In this document: positions 45,037-56,608 of the stretch, piece by piece
Layout: every line of letters begins with the position of its first letter
Numbering within the stretch: position 1 is the first letter of the stretch
Origin: Tupaia tana
Lineage: Eukaryota; Chordata; Mammalia; Scandentia; Tupaiidae
Direction of reading: 5' to 3'
Length of the DNA: 64,000 bases
Assembly: GCA_026018925.1 (NCBI GenBank)
Contig: JAKSZU010000164.1
Location: 310,001 to 374,000 of the forward strand
The notes under the pieces: generated by a model
What the model saw: the letters and a program-made list of their open reading frames with translations, nothing else
What the model was told of the DNA's origin: nothing
Database searches by the model: none
Made by a program: the position numbers and the translations under genes

Positions 45037-48000
45037 GTGTCTCTGAGGTCTCTGTCTCTCTGTGCTCCTGTCTCCTCATTTTTTTTGGTAATTTTTCCTT
45101 TTTACGATTTTTTTAAAGGTAGAATTTCTCTCTGGCTCTCAGCTCCATCTTTTGTTTTGTTAATAAGCCCTTCTGCTACTTTCTCCCAGGCAGGAGAGTT
45201 GAGCCATTCTCTGAGAAGATTCCACATGGATACTGGGAACTAGATATTTCAGGGCACAGGCGAAATAAAGATTTTCTACTCATAATTCAGCCTCCAGCAA
45301 GCAAAGCTAGTGTGGTAGGGAGCCCCTCTGGCCTTCTATCCCTGTCTCTGTGTCTCTGAGGTCTCTGTCTCTCTCTGCTCCTGTCTCCTCTTTTTTTTGG
45401 TAATTTTTCCTTTTTACGAATTTTAAAGATAGAATTTCTCTCTGGCTCTCAGCTCCATCTTTTGTTTTGATAATATGCCCTTCTGCTCCTTTCTCCCAGG
45501 CAGGAGAGTTCCGCCATTCTCTGAGAAGATTCCACATGCATATTGGGAACAAGATATTTCAGGGCAGAGGCGAAATGAAGATTTTCTACTCATAATTCAG
45601 CCTCCAGCAAGCAAAGCTAGTGTGGTAGGGATCCCCTCTGGCCTTCTATCCCTGTCTCTGTGTCTCTGAGGTCTCTTTCTCTCTCTGCTCCTGTCTCCTC
45701 ATTTTTTTTTGGTTATTTTTCCTTTTTACAATTTTTTTAAAGGGAGAATTAGTCTCTGGCTCTCAGCTCCATCTTTTGTTTTGTTAATACGCCCTTCCTC
45801 TCCTTTCTCCCAGGCAGGAGAGTTGAGCCATTCTCTGAGAAGGTTGCACATGGATACTGGGAACTAGATATTTCAGGGCACAGGCGAAATGAAGATTTTC
45901 TACTCATAATTCAGCCTCCAGCAAGCAAAGCTAGTGTGGTAGGTAGCCCCTCTGGCCTTCTATCCCTGTCTCTGTGTCTCTGAGGTCTCTGTCTCTCTCT
46001 GCTCCTGTCTCCTCTATTTTTTTGGTAATTTTTCCTTTTTACGATTTTTTTAAAGGTAGAATTTCTCTCTGGCACTCAGCTCCATCTTTTGTTTTGTTAA
46101 TACGCCCTTCTGCTCCTTTCTCCCAGGCAGGAGAGTTGAGCCATTCTCTGAGAAGATTCCACATGGATACTGGGAACTAGATATTTCAGGGCACAGGCGA
46201 AATGAAGATTTTCTACTCATAATTCAGCCTCCAGCAAGCAAAGCTAGTGTGGTAGGGAGGCTCTCTGGCCTTCAATCCCTGTCTCTGTGTCTCTGAGGTC
46301 TCTGTCTCTCTCTGCTCCTGTCTCCTCAATTTTTTTGGTAATTTTTCCTTTTTACGATTTTTTTAAAGGTAGAAATTCTCTCTGGCTCTCAGCTCCATCT
46401 TTTGTTTTGTTAATAAGCCTTTCTGCTCCTTTCTCCCAGGCAGGAGAGTTGAGCCATTCTCTGAGAAGATTCCACATGGATACTGGGAACTAGATATTTC
46501 AGGGCACAGGCGAAAAGAAGATTTTCTACTCATAATTCAGCCTCCAGCAAGCAAAGCTAGTGTGGTAGGGAGCCCCTCTGGCCTTCTATCACTGTCTCTG
46601 TGTCTCTGAGGTCTCTGTCTCTCTCTGCTCCTGTCTCCTCAATTTTTTTGGTAATTTTTCCTTTTTACGATTTTTTTAAAGTTAGAATTTCTCTCTGGCT
46701 CTCAGCTCCATCTTTTGTTTTGTTAATAAGCCTTTCTGCTCCTTTCTCCCAGGCAGGAGAGTTGAGCCATTCTCTGAGAAGATTCCACATGGATACTGGG
46801 AACTAGATATTTCAGGGCACAGGGGAAAAGAAGATTTTCTACTCATAATTCAGCCTCCAGCAAGCAAAGCTAGTGTGGTAGGGAGCCCCTCTGGCCTTCT
46901 ATCCCTGTCTCTGTGTCTCTGAGGTCTCTGTCTCTCTCTGCTCCTGTCTCCTCATTTTTTTTGGTTATTTTTCCTTTTTACGATTTTTTTAAAGGGAGAA
47001 TTTCTCTCTGGCTCTCAGCTCCATCTTTTGTTTTGTTAATACGCCCTTCCTCTCCTTTCTCCCAGGCAGGAGAGTTGAGCCATTCTCTGAGAAGGTTGCA
47101 CATGGATACTGGGAACTAGATATTTCAGGGCACAGGCGAAATGAAGATTTTCTACACATAATTCAGCCTCCAGCAAGCAAAGCTAGTGTGGTAGGGAGCC
47201 TCTCTGGCCTTCTATCGCTGTCTCTGTGTCTCTGAGGTCTCTGTCTCTCTCTGCTCCTGTCTCCTCCTTTTTTTTGGTAATTTTTCCTTTTTACGATTTT
47301 TTTAAAGGTAGAATTTCTCTCTGGCTCTCAGCTCCATCTTTTGTTTTGTTAATAAACCCTTCTGCTCCTTTCTCCCAGGCAGGAGAGTTGAGCCATTCCC
47401 TGAGAAGTTTCCACATGGATACTGGGAACTACATATTTCAGGGCACAGGCGAAATAAAGATTTTTTACTCATAATTCAGCCTCCAGCAAGCAAAGCTAGT
47501 GTGGTAGGGAGCCCCTCTGGCCTTCTATCCCTGTATCTGTGTCTCTGAGGTCTCTGTCTCTCTCTGCTCCTGTCTCCTCTTTTTTTTGGTAATTTTTCCT
47601 TTTTACGATTTTTTTAAAGGTAGAATTTCTCTCTGGCTCTCAGCTCCATCTTTTGTTTTGTTAATAAGCCCTTCGGCTCCTTTCTCCCAGGCAGGAGAGT
47701 TGAGCCATTCTCTGAGAAGTTTCCACATGGATACTGGGAACTAGATATTTCAGGGCACAGGCGAAATGAAGATTTTCTACTCATAATTCAGCCTCCAGCA
47801 AGCAAAGCTAGTGTGGTAGGGAGCCCCTCTGGCCTTCTATCCCTGTCTCTGTGTCTCTGAGATCTCTGTCTCTCTCTGCTTCTGTCTCCTCATTTTTCTT
47901 TGTTATTTTTCATTTTTACGAATTTTTAAAGGGAGAATTTCTCTCTCGCTCTCAGCTCCATCTTTTGTTTTGTTAATACGCCCTTCCTCTCCTTTCTCCC

Positions 48001-48700
48001 AGGCAGGAGAGTTGAGCCATTCTCTGAGAAGATTGATTGCACATGGATACTGGGAACTACATATTTCAGGGTACAGGCGAAATGAAGATTTTCTACTCAT
48101 AATTCAGCCTCCAGCAAGCAAAGCTACTGTGGTACGGAGCCCCTCTGGCCTTCTATCGCTGTCTCTGTGTCTCTGAGGTCTCTGTCTGTCTCTGCTCCTG
48201 TCTCCCCTTTTTTTTTGGTAATTTTTCCTTTTTACGATTTTTTTAAAGGTAGAATTGCTCTCTGGCTCTCAGCTCAATCCTTTGTTTTGTTAATAAGCCC
48301 TTCTGCTCCTTTCTCCCAGGCAGGAGAGTTGAGCCATTCTCTGAGAAGATTCCACATGGATACTGGGAACTAGATATTTCAGGGCACAGGCGAAATGAAG
48401 ATTTTCTACTCATAATTCAGCCTCCAGCAAGCAAAGCTAGTGTGGTAGGTAGCCCCTCTGGCCCTCTATCCCTGTCTCTGTGTCTCTGAGGTCTCTGTCT
48501 CTCTCTGCTCCTGTCTCCTCTTTTTTTTGGTAATTTTTCCTTTTTACGATTTTTTTTAAAGGTAGAATTTCTCTCTGGCTCTCAGCTCCATCTTTTTTTT
48601 TGTTAATAAGCCCTTCTGCTCCTTTCTCCCAGGCAGGAGAGTTGAGCCATTCTCTGAGAAGTTTCCACATGGATACTGGGAACTAGATATTTCAGGGCAC
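45037..48700 (+). repeat. Region II right part: Y-, V- and Z-type monomers in irregular order
   Basis: About 12 monomers. Y-like copies start near 45663, 46913 and 47850. V-like copies near 46287 and 46600 share tcaatttttttgg and gcgaaaagaag or ggggaaaagaag. Other copies have oddities: cgaattttaaagatag near 45418, gttccgcc near 45509, ttttgataatatg near 45465, ttagtctctgg near 45748 and cgaatttttaaaggg near 47920. A 4-bp duplication (gattgatt) lies at 48031-48038. No clean HOR period is visible; this looks like the least homogenised part of region II. Confidence 0.6.
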
Positions 48701-51700
48701 AGGCGAAATGAACATTTTCTACTCATAATTCAGCCTCCAGCAAGCAAAGCTAGTGTGGTAGGGAGCCCATCTGGCCTTCTATCGCTGTCTCTGTGTCTGT
48801 GAGGTCTCTGTCTCTCTCTGCTCCTGTCTCCTCATTTTTTTTGGTAATTTTTCCTTTTTACGATTTTTTTAAAGGTAGAATTTCTCTCTGGCTCTCAGCT
48901 CCATCTTTTGTTTTGTTAATAAGTCCTTCTGCTCCTTTCTCCCAGGCAGGAGAGTTGAGCCATTCTCTGAGATGATTCCACATGGATACTGGGAACAAGA
49001 TATTTCAGGGCACAGGCGAAATGAAGATTTTCTACTCATAATTCAGCCTCCAGCAAGCAAAGCTAGTGTGGTAGGGAGCCCCTCTGGCCTTCTATCCCTG
49101 TCTCTGTTTCTATGAGGTCTCTGTCTCTCTCTGCGCCTGTCTCTTCATTTTTTGGTAATTTTTCCTTTTTACGATTTTTTTAAAGGTAGAATGTCTCTCT
49201 GGCTCTCAGCTCCATCTTTTGTTTTGTTAATAAGCCCTTCTGCTCCTTTCTCCCAGGCAGGAGAGTTGAGCCATTCTCTGAGAAGTTTCCACATGGATAC
49301 TGGGAACTAGATATTTCAGGGCACAGGCGAAATGAAGATTTTCTACTCATAATGCAGCCTCCAGCAAGCAAAGCTAGTGAGGTAGGGAGCCCCTCTGGCC
49401 TTCTATCCCTGTCTCTGTGTCTCTGAGGTCTCTGTCTCTCTCTGCTCTTCTCTCTTCATGTTTTTTTGGTAATTTTTCCTTTTTACGATTTTTTTAAAGG
49501 TAGAATTTCTCTCTGGCTCTCAGCTCCCTCTTTTGTTTTGTTAATAAGCCCTTCTGCTCCTTTCTCCCAGGCAGGAGAATTGAGCCATTCTCTATGAAGA
49601 TTCCACATGGATACTGGGAACTATATATTTCAGGGCACAGGCGAAATGAAGATTTTCTACTCATAATTCAGCCTCCAGCAAGCAAAGCTAGTGTGGTAGG
49701 GAGCCACTCTGGCCTTCTATCCCTGTCTCTGTGTCTCTGAGGTCTCTGTCTCTCTCTTCTCCTGTCTCCTCATTTTTTTTGGGTAATTTTTCCTTTTTAC
49801 GATTTTTTTAAAGGTAGAATTTCTCTCTGGCTCTCAGCTCCATCTTTTGTTTTGTTAATAAGCCCTTCGGCTCCTTTCTCCCAGGCAGGAGAGTTGAGCC
49901 ATTCTCTGAGAAGATTCCACATGGATACTGGCAACAAGATATTTCAGGTCACAGGCGAAATGAAGATTTTCTACTCATAATTCAGCCTCCAGCAAGCAAA
50001 GCTAGTGTGGTAGGGAGCCCCTCTGGCCTTCTATCTCTGTCTCTGTGTCTCTGAGGTCTCTGTCTCTCTCTGCTCCTGTCTCCTCATTTTTTTTGGTAAT
50101 TTTTCCTTTTTACGATTTTTTTAAAGGAAGAATTTCTCTCTGGCTCTCAGCTCCATCTTTTGTTTTGTTAATAAGCACTTCGGCTCCTTTCTCCCATGCA
50201 GGAGAGTTGACCCATTCTCTGAGAAGATTCCACATGGATACCGGGAACTAGATATTTCAGGGCACAGGCGAAATGAAGATTTTCTACTCATAATTCAGCC
50301 TCCAGCAAGCAAAGCTAGTGTGGTAGGGAGCCCCTCTGGCCTTCTATCCCTGTCTCTGTGTCTCTGAGATCTCTGTCTCTCTCGGCTCCTGTCTCATCAA
50401 TGTTTTTTTGGTAATTTTTCCTTTTTACGATTTTTTTAAAGGTAGAATTTCTCTCTGGCTCTCAGCTCCATCTTTTGTTTTGGTAATAAGCCTTTCTGCT
50501 CCTTTCTCCCAGTCAGGAGACTTGAGCCATTCTCTGAGAAGATTCCACATGGATACTGGGAACTAGATATTTCAGGGCAGAGGCGATATGAAGATTTTCT
50601 ACTCATAATTCAGCCTCCAGCAAGCAAAGCTTGTGTGGTAGGGAGCCCCTCTGGCCTTCTATCCCTGTCTCTGTGTCTCTGAGGTCTCTGTCTCTCTCTG
50701 CTCCTGTCTCCCCATTTTCTTTGGTAATTTTTCCTTTTTAAGATTTTTTAACGGTAGAATTTCTCTCTGGCTCTCAGCTCCATCTTTGGTTTTGTTAATA
50801 CGCCCTTCTGCTCCTTTCTCCCAGGTAGGAGAGTTGAGCCATTCTCTGAGAAGTTTCCACATGGATACTGGGAACTAGATATTTCAGGGCACAGGCGAAA
50901 TGAAGATTTTCTACTCATAATTCATCCCCCAGCAAGCAAATCTAGTGTGGTAGGGAGCCCCTCTGGCCTTCTATCCCTGTCTCTGTGTCTCTGAGGTCTC
51001 TGTCTCTCTCTACTCCTGTATCTTCATTTTTTTTGTAATTTTTCCTTTTTACGATTTTTTTAAAGGTAGAATTTCTATCTGACTCTCAGCTCCATCTTTT
51101 GTTTTGTTAATAAGCCCTTCTGCTCCTTTCTCCCAGGCAGGAGAGTTGAGCCATTCTCTGAGAAGATTCCACATGGATACTGGGAACTAGATATTTCAGG
51201 GCACAGGCGAAATGAAGATTTTCTACTCATAATTCAGCCTCCAGCAAGCAAAGCTAGTCTGGTAGGGAGCCCCTCTGGCCTTCTATCGCTGTCTCTGTGT
51301 CTCTGAGGTCTCTGTCTCTCTCTGCTCCTATCTCGTCATTTTCTTTGGTAATTTTTCCTTTTTACGATTTTTTTAAAGGTAGAATTTCTCTCTGGCTCTC
51401 AGCTCCATCTTTTTTTTTGATAATAAGCCCTTCTGCTCCTTTCTCCCAGGCAGGAGAGTTGAGCCATTCTCTGAGAAGTTTCCACATGGATACTGGGAAC
51501 TAGATATTTCAGGGCACAGGCGAAATGAACATTTTCTACTCATAATTCAGCCTCCAGCAAGCAAAGCTAGTGTGGTAGGGAGCCCATCTGGCATTCAATC
51601 GCTGTCTCTGTGTCTGTGAGGTCTCTGTCTCTCTCTGCTCCTGTCTCCTCATTTTTTTTTGGTAATTTTTCCTTTTTACGATTTTTTTAAAGGTAGAATT

Positions 51701-51923
51701 TCTCTCTGGCTCTCAGCTCCATCTTTTGTTTTGTTAATAAGTCCTTCTGCTCCTTTCTCCCAGGCAGGAGAGTTGAGCCATTCTCTGAGAAGATTCCACA
51801 TGGATACTGGGAACAAGATATTTCAGGGCACTGGCGAAATGAAGATTTTCTACTCATAATTCAGCCTCCAGCAAGCAAAGCTAGTGTGGTAGGGAGCACC
51901 TCTGGCCTTCTATCCCTGTCTCT
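48700..51923 (+). repeat. Region III left part: return of region I types with mixed monomers
   Basis: The f-a-b order of region I reappears: f 48793 (tgtctgtgagg, cccatctgg, taagtcc, gagatgattcc), a near 49103 (tttctatgagg, gcgcc), b near 49416 (gctcttctctcttcatg). The f copy shares cccatctgg and gagatgattcc with 7808 and 11243, about 37-41 kb away. Further on come monomers like those of regions I and IV: ctcggctcc near 50380, ttaagattttttaacgg near 50738 and ctactcctgtatc near 51010. A type e lies at 51297 and another f at 51611. Confidence 0.6.
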
Positions 51924-54422
51924 GTTTCTATGAGTTCTCTGTCTCTCTCTGCACCTGTCTCTTCATTTTTTTTGGAACTTTTTCCTTTTTACGATTTTTT
52001 TAAAGGTAGAATGTCTCTCTGGCTCTCAGCTCCATCTTTTGTTTTATTAATAAGCCCTTCTGCTCCTTTCTCCGAGGCAGGAGAGTTGAGGCATTGTCTG
52101 AGAAGTTTCCACATGGATACTGGGAACTAGATATTTCAGGGCACAGGCGAAATGAAGATTTTCTACTCATAATTCAGCCTCCAGCAAGCAAAGCTAGTGA
52201 GGTAGGGAGCCCCTCTGGCCTTCTTTCCCTGTCTCTGTGTCTCTGAGGTCTCTGTCTTTCTCTGCTCTTGTCTCTTCATGCTTTTTTGGTAATTTTTCCT
52301 TTTTACGATTTTTTTAAAGGTAGAAATTCTCTCTGGCTCTCAGCTCCCTCTTTTGTTTTGTTAATAAGCCCTTCTGCTCCTTTCTCCCAGGCAGGAGAGT
52401 TGAGCCATTCTCTGAGAAGATTCCACATGGATACTGGGAACTAGATATTTCAGGGCACAGGCGAAATGAAGATTTTCTACTCATAATTCAGCCTCCAGCA
52501 AGCAAAGCTAGTGTGGTAGGGAGGCTCTCTGGCCTTCAATCCCTGTCTCTGTGTCTCTGAGGTCTCTGTCTCTCTCTGCTCCTGTCTCAATTTTTTGGTA
52601 ATTTTTCCTTTTTACGATTTTTTTAAAGTTAGAATTTCTCTCTGGCTCTCAGCTCCATCTTTTGTTTTGTTAATAAGCCTTTCTGCTCCTTTCTCCCAGG
52701 CAGGAGAGTTGAGCCATTCTCTGAGAAGATTCCACATGGATACTGGGAACTAGATATTTCAGGGCACAGGTGAAATGAAGATTTTCTACTCATAATTCAG
52801 CCTCCAGCAAGCCAAGCTAGTGTGGTAGGGAGCCCCTCTGGACTTCTATCGCTGTCTCTGTGTCTCTGAGGTCTCTATATCTCTCTGCTCCTATCTCCTC
52901 ATTTTCTTTGGTAATTTTTCCTTTTTACGATTTTTTTAAAGGTAGAATTTCTCTCTGGCTCTCAGCTCCATCTTTTGTTTTGTTAATAAGCCTTTCTGCT
53001 CCTTTCTCCCAGGCAGGCGAGTTGAGCCATTCTCTGAGAAGATTCCACATGGATACTGGGAACTAGATATTTCAGGGCACAGGTGAAATGAAGATTTTCT
53101 ACTCATAATTCAGCCTCCAGCAAGCAAAGCTACTGTGGTACGGAGCCCCTCTGGCCTTCTATTCCTGTCTCTTTGTCTCTGAGGACTCTGTCTCTCTCTG
53201 CTCCTGTCTCCTCAATTTTTTTGGTAATTTTTCCTTTTTACGATTTTTTTAAAGGTAGAATTTCTCTCTGGCTCTCAGCTCCATCTTTTGTTTTGTTAAT
53301 AAGCCCTTCTGCTCCTTTCTCCCAGGCAGGAGAGTTGAGCCATTCTCTGAGAAGATTCCACATGGATACTGGGAACTAGATATTTCAGGGCACAGGCGAA
53401 ATGAAGATTTTCTACTCATAATTCAGCCTCCAGCAAGCAAAGCTAGTGTGGTAGGGAGCCCCTCTGGACTTCTATCGCTGTCTCTGTGTCTCTGAGGTCT
53501 CTATCTCTCTCTGCTCCTATCTCCTCATTTTCTTTGGTAATTTTTCCTTTTTACGATTTTTTTAAAGGTAGAATTTCTCTCTGGCTCTCAGCTCCATCTT
53601 TTGTTTGTTAATACGCCCTTCTGCTCCTTTCTCCCAGGCAGGAGAGTTGAGCCATTCTCTGAGAAGATTCCACATGGATACTGGGAACTAGATATTTCAG
53701 GGCACAGGCGAAATGAAGATTTTCTACTCATAATTCAGCCTCCAGCAAGCAAAGCTAGTGTGGTAGGGAGCCCCTCTGGCCTTCTATACCTGTCTCTGTG
53801 TCTCTGAGGTCTTTGTCTCTCTCTCCTCTTGTCTCTTCATATTTTTGGTAAATTTTCCTTTTTACGATTTTTTTAAAGGTAGAATTTCTCTCTGGCTCTC
53901 AGCTCCATCTTTTGTTTTGTTAATAAGCCCTTCTGCTCCTTTCTCCCAGGCAGGAGAGTTGAGCCCTTCTCTGAGAAGATTCCACATGGATACTGGGAAC
54001 TAGATATTTCCGGGCACAGGCGAAATGAACATTTTCTACTCATAATTCAGCCTCCAGCAAGCAAAGCTAGTGTGGTAGGGAGCCCCTCTGGCCTTCTATC
54101 GCTGTCTCTGTGTCTCTGAGGCCTCTGTCTCTCTCTGCTCCTGTCTCCTCATTTTTTTTGGTAATTTTTCCTTTTTACGATTTTTTTAAAGGTAGAATTT
54201 CTCTCTGGCTCTCAGCTCCATCTTTTGTTTTGTTAATAAGTCCTTCTTCTCCTTTCTCCCATGCAGGAGAGTTGAGCCATTCTCTGAGAAGATTCCACAT
54301 GGATACTGGGAACAAGGTATTTCAGGGCACAGGCGAAATGAAGATTTTCTACTCATAATTCAGCCTCCAGCAAGCAAAGCTAGTGTGGTAGGGAGCCCCT
54401 CTGGCCTTCTATCCCTGTCTCT
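51924..54422 (+). repeat. Region III eight-monomer HOR, copy 1 (2,499 bp)
   Basis: Order: a-like 51924 (tctatgagttc, ggaacttttt, tttattaata, ccgaggcagg), b-like 52236 (cttcatgctttttt, gaaattctc), V-like near 52548 (tgtctcaattttttgg, aaagttag, ggtgaaatg), e-like 52860 (ctctatatctc, aggcaggcgag), W-like 53173 (ctttgtctctgaggactc), second e-like near 53486 (ctctatctc, tttgtttgttaatacg), T-like near 53798 (gaggtctttg, catatttttgg), f-like 54110. It matches 54423-56400 at offset 2,499. Confidence 0.8.
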
Positions 54423-56400
54423 GTTTCTATGAGTTCTCTGTCTCTCTCTGCGCCTGTCTCTTCATTTTTTTTGGAACTTTTTCCTTTTTACGATTTTTTT
54501 AAAGGTAGAATGTCTCTCTGGCTCTCAGCTCCATCTTTTGTTTTATTAATAAGCCCTTCTGCTCCTTTCTCCGAGGCAGGAGAGTTGAGGCATTGTCTGA
54601 GAAGTTTCCACATGGATACTGGGAACTAGATATTTCAGGGCACAGGCGAAATGAAGATTTTCTACTCATAATTCAGCCTCCAGCAAGCAAAGCTAGTGAG
54701 GTAGGGAGCCCCTCTGGCCTTCTTTCCCTGTCTCTGTGTCTCTGAGGTCTCTGTCTTTCTCTGCTCTTGTCTCTTCATGCTTTTTTGGTAATTTTTCCTT
54801 TTTACGATTTTTTTAAAGGTAGAAATTCTCTCTGGCTCTCAGCTCCCTCTTTTGTTTTGTTAATAAGCCCTTCTGCTCCTTTCTCCCAGGCAGGAGAGTT
54901 GAGCCATTCTCTGAGAAGATTCCACATGGATACTGAGAACTAGATATTTCAGGGCACAGGCGAAATGAAGATTTTCTACTCATAATTCAGCCTCCAGCAA
55001 GCAAAGCTAGTGTGGTAGGGAGGCTCTCTGGCCTTCAATCCCTGTCTCTGTGTCTCTGAGGTCTCTGTCTCTCTCTGCTCCTGTCTCAATTTTTTGGTAA
55101 TTTTTCCTTTTTACGATTTTTTTAAAGTTAGAATTTCTCTCTGGCTCTCAGCTCCATCTTTTGTTTTGTTAATAAGCCTTTCTGCTCCTTTCTCCCAGGC
55201 AGGAGAGTTGAGCCATTCTCTGAGAAGATTCCACATGGATACTGGGAACTAGATATTTCAGGGCACAGGTGAAATGAAGATTTTCTACTCATAATTCAGC
55301 CTCCAGCAAGCCAAGCTAGTGTGGTAGGGAGCCCCTCTGGACTTCTATCGCTGTCTCTGTGTCTCTGAGGTCTCTATATCTCTCTGCTCCTATCTCCTCA
55401 TTTTCTTTGGTAATTTTTCCTTTTTACGATTTTTTTAAAGGTAGAATTTCTCTCTGGCCCTCAGCTCCATCTTTTGTTTTGTTAATAAGCCTTTCTGCTC
55501 CTTTCTCCCAGGCAGGCGAGTTGAGCCATTCTCTGAGAAGATTCCACATGGATACTGGGAACTAGATATTTCAGGGCACAGGTGAAATGAAGATTTTCTA
55601 CTCATAATTCAGCCTCCAGCAAGCAAAGCTACTGTGGTACGGAGCCCCTCTGGCCTTCTATTCCTGTCTCTTTGTCTCTGAGGACTCTGTCTCTCTCTGC
55701 TCCTGTCTCCTCAATTTTTTTGGTAATTTTTCCTTTTTACGATTTTTTTAAAGGTAGAATTTCTCTCTGGCTCTCAGCTCCATCTTTTGTTTTGTTAATA
55801 AGCCCTTCTGCTCCTTTCTCCCAGGCAGGAGAGTTGAGCCATTCTCTGAGAAGATTCCACATGGATACTGGGAACTAGATATTTCAGGGCACAGGCGAAA
55901 TGAAGATTTTCTACTCATAATTCAGCCTCCAGCAAGCAAAGCTAGTGTGGTAGGGAGCCCCTCTGGACTTCTATCGCTGTCTCTGTGTCTCTGAGGTCTC
56001 TATCTCTCTCTGCTCCTATCTCCTCATTTTCTTTGGTAATTTTTCCTTTTTACGATTTTTTTAAAGGTAGAATTTCTCTCTGGCTCTCAGCTCCATCTTT
56101 TGTTTGTTAATACGCCCTTCTGCTCCTTTCTCCCAGGCAGGAGAGTTGAGCCATTCTCTGAGAAGATTCCACATGGATACTGGGAACTAGATATTTCAGG
56201 GCACAGGCGAAATGAAGATTTTCTACTCATAATTCAGCCTCCAGCAAGCAAAGCTAGTGTGGTAGGGAGCCCCTCTGGCCTTCTATACCTGTCTCTGTGT
56301 CTCTGAGGTCTTTGTCTCTCTCTCCTCTTGTCTCTTCATATTTTTGGTAAATTTTCCTTTTTACGATTTTTTTAAAGGTAGAATTTCTCTCTGGCTCTCA
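54423..56400 (+). repeat. Region III eight-monomer HOR, copy 2 (partial)
   Basis: Near-identical to 51924-53900. I noted only a few differences, for example actgagaac (near 54935) and ggccctcag (near 55456). Similarity ends inside the T-like monomer: copy 1 has agctccatc and ttaataagcc near 53906, while this copy has agctccctc and ttaaccagcc near 56405. The second e-like monomer also reappears at the very end of the window. Confidence 0.8.
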
Positions 56401-56608
56401 GCTCCCTCTTTTGTTTTGTTAACCAGCCCTTCTGCTCCTTTCTCCCAGGCAGGAGAGTTGAGCCATTCTCTGAGAAGATTCCACATGGATACTGGGAACT
56501 AGATATTTCAGGGCACAGGCGAAATGAAGATTTTCTACTCATAATTCAGCCTCCAGCAAGCAAAGCTAGTGTGGTAGGGAGCCCCTCTGGCCTTCTATCC
56601 CTGTCTCT

